Source: Actinoplanes solisilvae (GTDB taxonomy: Bacteria; Actinomycetota; Actinomycetes; Mycobacteriales; Micromonosporaceae). From it: a DNA stretch of 64,000 bases. The position numbers and the translations under genes were made by a program. The notes under the pieces were generated by a model. That model was not told the DNA's origin, made no database searches, and saw only the letters and a program-made list of their open reading frames with translations. The stretch lies in contig NZ_RJAC01000002.1 of assembly GCF_003999975.1 (NCBI RefSeq), positions 620,001 to 684,000 of the forward strand, given 5' to 3'. Below, one piece after another: positions 24,780 to 33,382 of this stretch (positions are counted from its first letter, which is position 1; every line of letters starts with the position of its first letter).

Positions 24780-25814
24780 TCAGAAATGCGCGACTACCCG
24801 CCGTCCCGGTCCGTCGACCGTCATGCGGCCGCCGTAGGGCAGGATCCACTGCGGCGAGGTATGTCCGAAATCGAGGCCGAAGACGGCCATCGCCTCCGGG
24901 TTGTAGTCGGCCAGCGCCCGCAGCACGGCGTCGCGCTGCTCGTCGCGATAGCGGGCCCGCTCGGCCTGCGGCGGCCGGTGCTCGCGGTTGCTCGCCTTGG
25001 CCGCGGCGACCAGCACGGCCGGGAACTGCCGCAGCAGACCGCGCTCTCCGGCGTTGCGCAGCACGCGGAACACGCTCTCGGCCGATGGCAGCTCCTCGGA
25101 CGTCTCGAGCAGCAGGATCGCGCCGGCATAGCGCTCGGGCGGCAGGATCCACCGGCCGGCGGCCAGGTTCCAGCTCAGGATCTCTACGCTGCCGCCCCAC
25201 GTGGGCGCGGTCACGACCGTGGTGGGCTGGTGCCAGTGCCACCCGGGGCTGGGCGCCGTGGGTCCCGGCGTGGTCAACGAGGCCGGGTCGTCCCAGCGCA
25301 GCTCCTCGTCGCTGAACTCCTCGAGCGGCACGATCGGCAGGTCGACGGTGTCGAAGAGGGCCGCTCGCAGCGAGGCGGCGTGCTCGGGATCGACGCCTCC
25401 GCCGTTCGCGAGATGCACCAGCGTCGAACCGCCGTGATAGCCGGCCACCCCGTGCATCCAGAGCCAGTTCAACAGGTTCGTGTTGTCGGAGTAGCCGAAG
25501 AAGGGTTTCGGGTCGGCCCGGAACGGCGCCGGGTCGAGGTGCGGCAGCACGGTGATCTGGTCGTCGCCGCCGATGGTCGCGAATACCGCCCGGATGGAGG
25601 GGTCGGCGAAGGCGGCCATGAGGTCCGCCGCACGGTCGGCCGCCGTCGAGCCGGGCACCCGCGTCGTCGCAAACTCGACCGGCACCAGGCCGAAGTCGTC
25701 ACGCAGGCGGCGCATGGCCTGCTCGTGCCGCACCGGAAAGACTCCGGGACCGGCCCACGAGGGCGAGACGATCGCGACCCGGTCGCCGGGCCGGAGTTTG
25801 GGGGGATTGTCCAT
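24780..25814 (-). CDS. S66 family peptidase (LD-carboxypeptidase / MccF-like)
   Basis: The protein of 344 residues belongs to serine peptidase family S66. The nucleophile is S109 in F-F-G-Y-S-D-N-T-N. The early A-I-V-S-P-S and A-T-I-G-G-D-D-Q are conserved blocks, and the C-terminal F-G-L-D-F-G-H-T-S-P-Q carries the catalytic His. S66 members either cut the L,D-bond of cytoplasmic muropeptides or, as MccF, inactivate peptide-nucleotide antibiotics. The long insertion rich in W and P favours the MccF-like side, but this is not decisive. I use the ATG at 25814 rather than 25826. Confidence 0.87.
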   Translation of the reverse strand: MDNPPKLRPGDRVAIVSPSWAGPGVFPVRHEQAMRRLRDDFGLVPVEFATTRVPGSTAADRAADLMAAFADPSIRAVFATIGGDDQITVLPHLDPAPFRADPKPFFGYSDNTNLLNWLWMHGVAGYHGGSTLVHLANGGGVDPEHAASLRAALFDTVDLPIVPLEEFSDEELRWDDPASLTTPGPTAPSPGWHWHQPTTVVTAPTWGGSVEILSWNLAAGRWILPPERYAGAILLLETSEELPSAESVFRVLRNAGERGLLRQFPAVLVAAAKASNREHRPPQAERARYRDEQRDAVLRALADYNPEAMAVFGLDFGHTSPQWILPYGGRMTVDGPGRRVVAHF

Positions 25815-25829
25815 CCCCCCACCCAACTG

Positions 25830-26453
25830 CTAAATCATCCCGGCCCGCAACGCATATGCCACCGCGTGCGAGCGATTGCGCAGTTTGAGCCGGTGGGTCA
25901 CGCCGTAGATGACGTTCTTCACAGTCCGCTCCGAGTAGCAGAGCTTGCCGGCGATCTCATTGGTGTCGAACCCGTCGGCCATGAGCCGCAACACATCGAT
26001 CTCGCGCGGCGTCAGGCCCGAGGCGTTCAGGCCGTTCGGCGCGAGCACGTCGCGCTGCATCCGCTCGACGTGTTTGAGCAGTTCACCGACGAGGTTGGGC
26101 GGCAGCACACCGCCGCCCGCGGCGGCCGCCCTGACGCTGTGCGCCAGCCTCTCGGGCGAGACCGCACCGCGCGGCAGAATGGCCACCACTCGGCATTCGA
26201 CCGCGGTCAGCAGATCGCCCTCGTCAATTTCGGACACCACCAGCACGACCGGCACGCCTGTTTCGGCTCCGGCGCGGCGCAACGTGGCCACGACCTCGGT
26301 GCTGAGGCGCTCGGCCGCTACCACCAGCACGTCCGCCTCGGCACGCTGAGCGTTGCGCAGCACCGTGAGGTCGCCGCGGAACTGGAGCAGCGCGGCAAGG
26401 CCGGCGTGGCTGAGCGGGTCCGTCGCCTGTACAGCGACCCGGGTCTGTTCCAT
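25830..26453 (-). CDS. LuxR-type regulator with degenerate receiver
   Basis: The 207-residue protein has a receiver-like N-terminal domain in which the phosphoacceptor position lies in A-D-V-L-V-V-A-A-E-R and no aspartate is present. The acidic pair near the start is also missing. The C-terminal LuxR helix-turn-helix (145-207) is intact: L-T-P-R-E-I-D-V-L-R-L-M-A-D-G-F-D-T-N-E-I-A, then E-R-T-V-K-N-V-I. It is therefore probably phosphorylation-independent. It diverges from the SARP gene, and three 11-bp-period repeats lie 46 bp before its start. Confidence 0.88.
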   Translation of the reverse strand: MEQTRVAVQATDPLSHAGLAALLQFRGDLTVLRNAQRAEADVLVVAAERLSTEVVATLRRAGAETGVPVVLVVSEIDEGDLLTAVECRVVAILPRGAVSPERLAHSVRAAAAGGGVLPPNLVGELLKHVERMQRDVLAPNGLNASGLTPREIDVLRLMADGFDTNEIAGKLCYSERTVKNVIYGVTHRLKLRNRSHAVAYALRAGMI

Positions 26454-26498
26454 GGCTGCCTCCCCATAACAGTCAGGGAGATCAGTCTCGGGAAAGGG

Positions 26499-26526
26499 CC
26501 TTCAGGGAACCTTCATAGATCCTTCA
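26499..26526. promoter_or_regulatory. Triple CCTTCA repeat with 11-bp period (SARP-like site)
   Basis: CCTTCA starts at 26499, 26510 and 26521, exactly 11 bp apart, in the 240-bp gap between the LuxR-type and SARP genes. On the minus strand it reads TGAAGG. SARP proteins are known to bind heptamer direct repeats spaced by one helical turn near the -35 region, so this is a candidate target of the adjacent SARP. Confidence 0.55.
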
Positions 26527-26693
26527 TCACCGGAGGAGGGCCCATGCACCAGTTGAGCAGAGGTCCTCGACCGCGCGAAAGAACGAGGGCCCAACGGTGC
26601 CCCTCCGTGCGCTTCCTGTTATCCGTCAACACCCCTGACTGTCCCCTTAGGTATTGACAAACGACATAGATGATCATCGACCCGGGAGGACAC

Positions 26694-29600
26694 GTGCCAG
26701 ATGTGCTGCGCATCAATGTGCTCGGGCCGGTGCGCGCCTGGACGGGCGAGACCGAGCTCGATCTGGGGCCGGCCCGGCAGCGGGCCGTCTTCGCCGTGCT
26801 CGCCGCCCACGCCGGCCGCATGGTCGGGCGCGACGAGCTGATCTCGGCGATCTGGGGCGACTCGGCGCCGGCCACGGCAGTGGGCAGCGTCTATACGTAC
26901 ATCTCGGGTCTGCGCCGCGTGCTGGCGCCCGAGAACCTGGTGTCGGGCTCAGGCGGCTACGTGTTGCGGGTCGACCCGGCCCAGCTCGACGCGGCGCGGT
27001 TCCAGCGGCTGCGGGCCGCCGCGACCGAGCTGCTCGCCGCCGGTGACCCGGCCGGTGCCCTCGCCCGGTTCGACGAGGCGCTGGCCCTGTGGCGCGGCGA
27101 CGCGTACGCCACCCTGGGCGGCCCGTTCCTCGAGCTCGACCGTCAGCGGCTCGCCGAGCTGCGACTGGCCGCGGCCGAACAGCGCGCCCGGCTGCTGCTC
27201 GAGGCGGGCGGCGACGACGGGCTGATCGCCGAGCTCACCGCACTGGTGCGCGACCACCCGCTGCACGAGCCCCTGCACGAGTTGCTGATGCGCGCGCTGC
27301 ACCGGGCCGGCCGGCACGGCGAGGCGCTCGAGGCGTTCCGTACGGCCCGCCGCACCCTCGTCGCCGAGCTGGGCATCGAGCCCGGCCCGGCGCTGCGCTC
27401 GCTGCAGCGGCAGTTGCTGTCCGGCGCCGGTGATCGGACGCCGGCGAAGCCCGGTCCCGACTCGTCGCGCACCGTCGTGCCGACCCCGATCGCCAAGGCG
27501 CTGCGGGACGGCCTGGGCGGACGATCGTGGGTCGGGCGGGTGACCGAGATCGATCACCTGCGCCGTCTGGTGAGGACAGTCGCGGCCGGCGTCGGTGGCG
27601 CGGTGTGGATCTCGGGCGAGCCGGGGATCGGCAAGACCGAGCTGCTCACTCACGCCTTCGCCGACGCGGCCCGGTTCGGCTGCCGGGTCGCCTGGGGCGC
27701 GGCCGACCAGCTCGGCTCCCGCGTGCCGCTGCAGGTGCTGTCCCGGGCCCTGGGCCTGGAGACCGCCTCGCGCCGCCCCGAGGCCGAGCCCGTCGACGAC
27801 CAGATCGTCGCGGCCGTGCGCTCGGCCTGCCAGCGCGCGCCGCTCGTGCTGGTCGTCGACGACATGCAGTGGGCCGACAGCGCGACCGTCCGGGTCTGGG
27901 AACGGCTGCTCGGACTGGTCGAGAAGCTGCCGTTGCTGCTGGTCGCCTCGGCCCGGCCCGACGCCCACCAGGCGAGCCTGCGCCGCAAGATCCGGGCCCG
28001 GCAGACGATGCCGCTCGATCTCGGCCCGCTGGCCCCGGCCGACCTCGACCGCCTGGTGAACGTTCTGGTCGGCGCCCCGCCCGGCCCGAACCTGCGGGCG
28101 CTGGTGGCCCGCTCGGGCGGCAACCCGCTCTTCGCCCGCGAACTGGTCGCGGCGCTGCGGCAGCGGGACGCCATCGACATCGCCGACGGCCGCGCCGAGA
28201 TCGGCCCCGAGGTGACCGTCGACCCGCCGCAGACGCTGCTCGACGCGGTGCACGCCGCGCTCGCGGTGCTCTCGGCCGAGACCCGCGAGGTACTGCGGCT
28301 GGCCGCGCTGCTCGGTTCGGAGTTCTCGGTCAGCGAGGTCGTGGCGGTCACCGGCCGCTCGGCGCTCGACCTGGTCGGGGCACTGGAGGAGGCGCTCGCC
28401 GCGGCCGTGCTCGTCGACAGCGGCACCGACCTCGCCTTCCGGCACCCGTTCCTGCGGCAGGCGCTGGTCGCGAGCGTGCCGCCGGCGTTGCGCGCGGGCC
28501 TGCACCGGCACGCCGCCGAGGTGCTGGCGGCCGGCGGGAGCCCGCTGACCCGGGTGGCCGAGCAGCTCAACGCGGCCGCGCCGCATGCCGACTCGTGGGT
28601 GCTGAACTGGCTGGTCGCGCACCACGCTGCGGTCGTACGCCGGGCGCCGCAGATCGCCGGTGACCTGATCCGCCGTACGCTCGCCACCGACCTGCCCTCG
28701 GCCGAGGACCGCGGCACCCTGCTGGTCGCGCTGGTACGGCTCGAGTTCCGGCACGGACGCCAGCCGATGAACCAGGCCGAAGAGGCGATGAGCCTGGCCT
28801 CCGACCCGAACGACCGAGCCGAGATGCGCCAGCTCCTGGCCACCATGCGGCACCGGCGCGGCGAGACGGCCGAGGCCGAGGCGATGCTGCACGACGCGGT
28901 CGACGATGCCCGGGTGCCCTCGATCTGGCGCTCACGGCACCGGGTGCTGCTGGCCAACTTCCGCCGGGGCGACCTCGACGATCTCGACGCGGCCGAGTGG
29001 CGCGCGCGGGCCGTGCACGACGAGGCCGTGGCGGCCGGTCAGCCCTACGAGGCGGCGTTCGCCCTGCAGACGATCTGGCTGACCAGCTCGATCCGGCGCG
29101 ACCACGAACGGGCGCTGGAGCATGTGGACCGTGCCCTCGAGGTCGTGCGGGGCCGCCCCGCGCTCGCCGGGACCTACTTCGACCTGCTCGACAACCGGAT
29201 GTTCTCGCTGCAGAACCTCGACCGGCTCGACGAGGCACAAGAGACACTGCGTACGGCCGCCGCCTTCGCCGCCGAGCAACGCCTGCCCGCCGGGCTGCAG
29301 GTCGGCGCGGCCGTGCAGGACTACTGGCTGGGCCGCTGGGACGAGGCGCTGGCCGAGGTCGGCGCGGTCACCGAGGACGGGCCGGGCATCACGTTCCACG
29401 GCCAGCGCGAGCCGGGCGCGGTGACGATGCTGCTGCACGGGGTGGCCGCGCTGATCGCCCTGCACCGCGACGCCCGCGACCTGGCCACGGCCCACCTGGG
29501 CGCGGCCGACGCGGTGCCGGCCAGCGAGGCCGAGCGTGAGAACTGCGACTTCCTGCTGGTCGCGCGGGCGCTCGCGGCCGAGCAGCGGGGCCGGCCGGAC

Positions 29601-30002
29601 GAGGCGCTCGATCTGCTCGGCCCGCTGCTGCAACCGGCGTACGCCCCGCTGATGTTGCGCCATCAGTGGCTGCCCGACGTGTTGCGGCTCGCGCGGGCCA
29701 ACCACCGCCCGGACATCGCTGACCGCGCCGCCGCCATCTGCGCCACCGAGGCTGCCCGCGAGCTGCGCCCCGCACGGGCCTACGCGGCCAATCTGCGCTG
29801 CCAGGCGCTGTTGCTCGGCGACCCGGCACCGGCGCTGGCCGCCGCCGCTCACTACCGCAAGGTCGGCCGGGTCTTCGAACTGGCCGGGGCGCTCGAGGAC
29901 GCCGCGGTGCTCAGCGGCGAGCGGCCCGAGGAGGCGCGGCGCCTCTACGCCTCGATGTCGGCGCGCTGGGACGTCGCCCGCACCTCGAAGCTCATGATTT
30001 GA
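26694..30002 (+). CDS. Large SARP (BTAD) regulator with AAA ATPase and TPR region
   Basis: The 1102-residue protein has an OmpR-like winged helix (about 1-95), a BTAD domain (about 100-245), an AAA/NB-ARC-type ATPase and a long alpha-helical TPR-like C-terminal half. Walker A is G-E-P-G-I-G-K-T-E-L-L near residue 308 and Walker B L-V-L-V-V-D-D-M-Q-W-A-D near 385. This is the AfsR-like or large-ATPase SARP architecture, which activates secondary-metabolite or developmental genes. A GGGAGGACAC stretch fixes the GTG at 26694; an upstream ATG at 26670 adds only eight residues. No biosynthetic cluster is next to it. Confidence 0.9.
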   Translation: MPDVLRINVLGPVRAWTGETELDLGPARQRAVFAVLAAHAGRMVGRDELISAIWGDSAPATAVGSVYTYISGLRRVLAPENLVSGSGGYVLRVDPAQLDAARFQRLRAAATELLAAGDPAGALARFDEALALWRGDAYATLGGPFLELDRQRLAELRLAAAEQRARLLLEAGGDDGLIAELTALVRDHPLHEPLHELLMRALHRAGRHGEALEAFRTARRTLVAELGIEPGPALRSLQRQLLSGAGDRTPAKPGPDSSRTVVPTPIAKALRDGLGGRSWVGRVTEIDHLRRLVRTVAAGVGGAVWISGEPGIGKTELLTHAFADAARFGCRVAWGAADQLGSRVPLQVLSRALGLETASRRPEAEPVDDQIVAAVRSACQRAPLVLVVDDMQWADSATVRVWERLLGLVEKLPLLLVASARPDAHQASLRRKIRARQTMPLDLGPLAPADLDRLVNVLVGAPPGPNLRALVARSGGNPLFARELVAALRQRDAIDIADGRAEIGPEVTVDPPQTLLDAVHAALAVLSAETREVLRLAALLGSEFSVSEVVAVTGRSALDLVGALEEALAAAVLVDSGTDLAFRHPFLRQALVASVPPALRAGLHRHAAEVLAAGGSPLTRVAEQLNAAAPHADSWVLNWLVAHHAAVVRRAPQIAGDLIRRTLATDLPSAEDRGTLLVALVRLEFRHGRQPMNQAEEAMSLASDPNDRAEMRQLLATMRHRRGETAEAEAMLHDAVDDARVPSIWRSRHRVLLANFRRGDLDDLDAAEWRARAVHDEAVAAGQPYEAAFALQTIWLTSSIRRDHERALEHVDRALEVVRGRPALAGTYFDLLDNRMFSLQNLDRLDEAQETLRTAAAFAAEQRLPAGLQVGAAVQDYWLGRWDEALAEVGAVTEDGPGITFHGQREPGAVTMLLHGVAALIALHRDARDLATAHLGAADAVPASEAERENCDFLLVARALAAEQRGRPDEALDLLGPLLQPAYAPLMLRHQWLPDVLRLARANHRPDIADRAAAICATEAARELRPARAYAANLRCQALLLGDPAPALAAAAHYRKVGRVFELAGALEDAAVLSGERPEEARRLYASMSARWDVARTSKLMI

Positions 30003-30008
30003 TCAATA

Positions 30009-30719
30009 TCAGTCGACCTCGGCCGTCCCCACGACGTTGCCGTTGTGGTCCTGCACCTCGATCTTGCTGACGTTCGGGAGCTGGATCGAGCTCGCCCCTA
30101 TCACCTTCGCGTTGCCGCTCGGCGTCGTCCCCCAGACCATCGCCTGCTCCACCTGCCCCGACGACCCCTTCACCTGGCAGTGGAACGGCCCGGCGCCGCC
30201 GAGCTTGCTCACGTCGAGGGCCACCGAGACGCCCCATGTCTTCGGGGTCAGCACCGCCTGGCCGGCCATGCCGCTGCCCGCGGCCGGCTCGAACTGCGCG
30301 GTCACCAACCCCGGGCTCGGCAACACCTGCGGTGGCCGCTCCTCCCGGGTGCCCCGCAGCACGCCGACGCCGATCGCCACCGCGACCAGCACGACCGCGG
30401 CCGCGGCCAGCCAGCGCACGCCGGCCAGGCGGCTCTGCCGGTGACGCTGGGTCCGCATGCGCCGCAGCAGGCCGTCGATGTTCGCCTGGCTCGGCCGCGC
30501 CGACAGGCTGACCGGAGCGACCGCCCCGGACGGGTCGGCCCGTTCGGCGTCGGGAAGCCGGCGCAGCAGCTCGGGCACGGGCGCCAGACGGTCGAGTTCC
30601 TCGCGGCACCGGTCGCAGTCGCGCAGGTGGGCGTCGAGCCGCTCGGTGTCGACCTCGTCGAGGCCGCCGAGCAGGTAACCGCCGAGCAGGCGATGCAGTT
30701 CGTCGTGGTCGGTGCTCAC
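30009..30719 (-). CDS. Zinc-finger anti-sigma factor (RskA-like)
   Basis: The 236-residue protein begins with a zinc-binding anti-sigma domain: H31, C35 and C38 form H-L-R-D-C-D-R-C. One membrane helix follows (about residues 92-113). An extracytoplasmic domain (about 125-236) is RskA-like. It should hold the ECF sigma factor encoded just upstream until cleaved or changed. The GTG start overlaps the sigma stop (GTGA). Its 3' end lies 6 bp from the convergent SARP gene. Confidence 0.88.
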   Translation of the reverse strand: MSTDHDELHRLLGGYLLGGLDEVDTERLDAHLRDCDRCREELDRLAPVPELLRRLPDAERADPSGAVAPVSLSARPSQANIDGLLRRMRTQRHRQSRLAGVRWLAAAAVVLVAVAIGVGVLRGTREERPPQVLPSPGLVTAQFEPAAGSGMAGQAVLTPKTWGVSVALDVSKLGGAGPFHCQVKGSSGQVEQAMVWGTTPSGNAKVIGASSIQLPNVSKIEVQDHNGNVVGTAEVD

Positions 30720-31237
30720 CGCAGCACCCCCATCTCTTCGAACACTGTGCGCAGCGCCCGGACCGCGTAGTAGGCCCGGGACTTGACCGTGCCCTCGGGC
30801 ACCGACAGCTTGCGGGCCGCGTCGGCCACGCTCTGGCCCTCGTAATACATCGCCCGCACCACCGCCTGGTGGTCGGCCGACAGCCGCTCGAGCGCCTCGG
30901 CGACCAGCCAGCCCTCGACCATGCGGTCGACGTTGTCGGCCGACGGCATGGCGTTCACCGCGGCCTCGTCGGCGACCAGGTGGGGACGGCGCTGCTCGGC
31001 CCGCCACGCGTTGGTGACCACGTTCCGCGCGATGGTCAGCAGGTACGACCGGGTGCGTCCGGGATCGGTGTCGAGGTGGTCGATGTGCTTCCAGGCCCGC
31101 AGCAGCGTTTCCTGCACGAGGTCTTCGGCGCGGTGCCGGTCGTGCACATAACGCAACACGAAGCTGAGCAGAACCGCATAGTGCTCGGTATAGAGCGCGG
31201 TCATCAGCTCCTCGTCGGGGCTCACCCTTCGCCTCAT
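30716..31237 (-). CDS. ECF RNA polymerase sigma factor
   Basis: The 173-residue protein has sigma region 2 (L-L-S-F-V-L-R-Y-V-H-D-R-H-R-A-E-D-L-V-Q-E-T), with the linking W-K-H-I. Sigma region 4 follows (L-S-A-D-H-Q-A-V-V-R-A-M-Y-Y-E-G-Q-S-V-A-D-A-A-R-K-L). It lacks a C-terminal extension, as in SigK/SigE-like groups. A longer frame runs to 31522, but the ATG at 31237 starts the normal domain, with AAGG 9 bp upstream. It is translationally coupled to its anti-sigma partner. The neprosin-domain gene upstream is separated by a strong terminator. Confidence 0.9.
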   Translation of the reverse strand: MRRRVSPDEELMTALYTEHYAVLLSFVLRYVHDRHRAEDLVQETLLRAWKHIDHLDTDPGRTRSYLLTIARNVVTNAWRAEQRRPHLVADEAAVNAMPSADNVDRMVEGWLVAEALERLSADHQAVVRAMYYEGQSVADAARKLSVPEGTVKSRAYYAVRALRTVFEEMGVLR

Positions 31238-31337
31238 CCGCGCCCGCCTTCTCGACCTTCGGTCCGCCACCACGTTGTACACCGTGATGATGAACTCGGT
31301 TCGATCGAACGCGCCGGGAACCGCTCGGAAAGGGGAC

Positions 31338-31370
31338 GATGCCCGGTCCCCCTCGCCGGGACCGGGCATC
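31338..31370 (-). terminator. Strong hairpin terminator after the neprosin-domain gene
   Basis: A perfect 13-bp stem (GATGCCCGGTCCC and its complement) with a 7-nt loop lies 25 bp beyond the stop of the secreted protein gene. On the minus strand it is followed by a CCCCTTTCC tract. It separates that gene from the sigma factor downstream. Confidence 0.75.
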
Positions 31371-31394
31371 GCGTCACTTGCTGGGACGATCGGC

Positions 31395-32477
31395 TCAGCA
31401 GGCCCCCGGCCCGCCGTATCGGAACGATCGGCCCGAAAGCTTCGACACGTTGTAGAGGTCGTTGGTGCTGCGGATGAACATGTCGACCGGCGGGCCCTCG
31501 AGATAGGCGACGCTCGAGACACGGGCCGCGGTGTCCTTGTCGGGCTCGGTGCCGTTGCCCATGTCGGTGCAGGTCTTGGCGGTGGACGCGGCGACCTCGC
31601 CGAACACCTGCACGAACCCGGAACGGTCGAACTTCGTGCCCTTGTCGTTCCAGATCTTCTCGGGGAAGTAGCCGACCCACTCGGTGTCGTAGGCGATCCA
31701 CCAGGCGTCCTTGTAGTACTGGATGCCGAACTTCTTGGTGACGCCGTAGGTGAGCGTCGAGCCTGGCTTGACGTTGGGGCTGACCTGCTCGAAGCCGCAC
31801 TCGTTGTAGCAGGTGGGCTCGCCGTTGATCCAGTGGAAGACGAACAGGTGCGGGTCGTCGTCGCCGTTGACCAGGCGGTCGACCGTCCAGCCGACCTCGA
31901 CGATCTGCTTGCCGTCGGCCGACTGCAGGGCCAGCTCGGCGAGGGTGTGGTAATCGTCGCGGTCGAGCTCGGGCTTGCCGATCGTCACGTTGGCGTAGAT
32001 GCCGCCGGTGTCCGCGGTCTGCGAGCCGACGTTGTAGAGGTAGTTGACCTCGTTCTCGGCGGCGGCCTTCACGCCCAGCGGCTTCGGCGGCACGGCGTGG
32101 GTCTGCTCGCTGCGCAGCACGCTGCTCTTGCCGCTGCGACCCTTCGGTCCGTACTTCGGGCGGGGAGCGAGCGAGCCGCTCGTGTCGGGCGCGGCGACGG
32201 AGAGGCCCTCGGCCCGCAGGGTCTTGCTGGTGGCGCCGGCGCGGCCCTTCTTGACCCGCTTGGGGCGGTCGCCCCAGGGCAGAACGGGCGGCTCGACGCT
32301 CGGCGGGCCGGCGTCCGCGTCTGTGGAGTCTGGAGAGTCAACCGCCGGGGCCGAGGCCGCCTCGGGCGGGCTCGCGATCTGGTCGGCGCCCGCGTTCACC
32401 GTGGAGACGACGCCGATGGCGCCGATCACGGCAACCGCAAGGCCGGCGGCCAGAAGGCCGCGGCGTGACTTCAACAC
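31395..32477 (-). CDS. Secreted protein with neprosin domain
   Basis: The 360-residue protein has a signal or anchor sequence (about residues 2-30: K-S-R-R-G-L-L-A-A-G-L-A-V-A-V) and a Pro/Ser-rich linker. A neprosin (prolyl/glutamic endopeptidase) domain occupies about 140-360. Family marks are I-Y-A-N-V-T-I, Q-I-V-E-V-G-W-T-V-D, C-Y-N-E-C-G-F and W-W-I-A-Y-D-T-E-W-V-G-Y-F-P. The conserved glutamates before V-G-W and around Y-F-P-E fit the glutamic peptidase mechanism. GAGGAC fixes the GTG at 32477. A longer frame to 32561 is not needed. Likely an extracellular enzyme. Confidence 0.8.
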   Translation of the reverse strand: MLKSRRGLLAAGLAVAVIGAIGVVSTVNAGADQIASPPEAASAPAVDSPDSTDADAGPPSVEPPVLPWGDRPKRVKKGRAGATSKTLRAEGLSVAAPDTSGSLAPRPKYGPKGRSGKSSVLRSEQTHAVPPKPLGVKAAAENEVNYLYNVGSQTADTGGIYANVTIGKPELDRDDYHTLAELALQSADGKQIVEVGWTVDRLVNGDDDPHLFVFHWINGEPTCYNECGFEQVSPNVKPGSTLTYGVTKKFGIQYYKDAWWIAYDTEWVGYFPEKIWNDKGTKFDRSGFVQVFGEVAASTAKTCTDMGNGTEPDKDTAARVSSVAYLEGPPVDMFIRSTNDLYNVSKLSGRSFRYGGPGAC

Positions 32478-33147
32478 GTGTCCGTCCTCGTTGATCGGGG
32501 GGATTCGGAGGGGGCGGCGAGGATGCCTCCGGCACCGGCTTCCCGGCGGCGGAGTCACCATATAGCTATCTCGATTGGAGGGTGCCTGCTCAGGCGGATT
32601 TCCGCCTTAACGGTGGAGGTGCCGAACCGATCCGGTGATACATCGGCGCATCTCGCTGACGGAGAGTGTCCACATGACTCCGCAGTGCCGCGATCCGCGC
32701 TCGATCGGAAAGAGGCTAACCGGCATGAGCTTCTTTCAGCTACCGCCCCCGGCCTGGTCACGATCTTGACGGACGTCGCTTCGTCTTACTAGGACGGACA
32801 TTCCCGAATACGGCAGCGAGGGCGCGTGGGCATTCATCGACGTGTTAAATTCCCGTGCTCGGAAAGGCCGTGACTGTGCGCAATCGGATGTCCTGATTTA
32901 TCCGGACCAGAATTCCGCGCCTTGCACGTTGCGCCAGATCGACTATTACCCCAAGTCGGTCATGTACGCATTTATTGGTTAATCGTGGTTCAGGTACCGC
33001 GTGGCGATTCGCGCGCAGAGTGAAAAGGCCCGGCCTATCGCGACCTGGCCGCTCGGGCCGCGGCTGAACCGGATCCGCGCGGCCCGGCCAAGCAAGCTCT
33101 CTCACATCTTGGACGCGGTTTGACGATCAGGACTCGGGCGAGCCAGC
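32478..33147. other. Long intergenic region with lower GC
   Basis: About 670 bp hold no convincing gene. Several open frames on both strands lack codon bias and domains. Around 32820-33000 the base composition is clearly richer in A and T than the flanks. It probably includes the promoters of the neprosin-domain gene and the leader-peptide gene. It may also hold a decayed sequence; nothing specific was recognised. Confidence 0.5.
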
Positions 33148-33237
33148 ATGTCGACCATGCAGCGGATGGGTATCCCTCTCATCGCCGACCTGGCGGTTGA
33201 TCTGGCGCGGTGCGCCAGCGCGTGCTGTCCGAGCTGA
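33148..33237 (+). CDS. Cys-rich leader peptide (putative cysteine attenuator)
   Basis: A 29-codon frame opens with M-S-T-M-Q-R-M-G-I-P-L and ends in A-R-C-A-S-A-C-C-P-S with Cys at 22, 26 and 27, then TGA. The layout closely resembles the actinobacterial 'putative leader peptide' family (for example Ms5788A in mycobacteria). These short frames precede sulfur and cysteine genes, and slowing at the Cys codons regulates the downstream operon. It lies 145 bp upstream of cysteine dioxygenase. This is a family-based inference; the exact RNA switch was not folded. Confidence 0.65.
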   Translation: MSTMQRMGIPLIADLAVDLARCASACCPS

Positions 33238-33339
33238 CCTGCGTCTTCCGCGCGACCTCGACGCCGCGCCCCCCGATCGGCCAACTTTCCGCCGCCTTCC
33301 CGAGCGCCCCGCTATCCTGGACGACGTTGTGGCGGTAAA

Positions 33340-33356
33340 CCTATAGGACTGATAGG
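33340..33356. promoter_or_regulatory. CCTAT-N7-ATAGG operator-like inverted repeat
   Basis: CCTAT at 33340-33344 and ATAGG at 33352-33356 form a perfect 5-bp inverted repeat with a 7-bp spacer, 27 bp before the cysteine dioxygenase start. A regulator of the sulfur operon (possibly Rrf2 type) could bind here. The regulator is not in the window. Confidence 0.4.
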
Positions 33357-33382
33357 CAATGTATACAAAGCGAGGAGCTCCC

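Noticed and set aside
32478..33105. Small frames of 68-104 residues in the long intergenic region
   Set aside because: No start signals, no codon bias and no domain on either strand.
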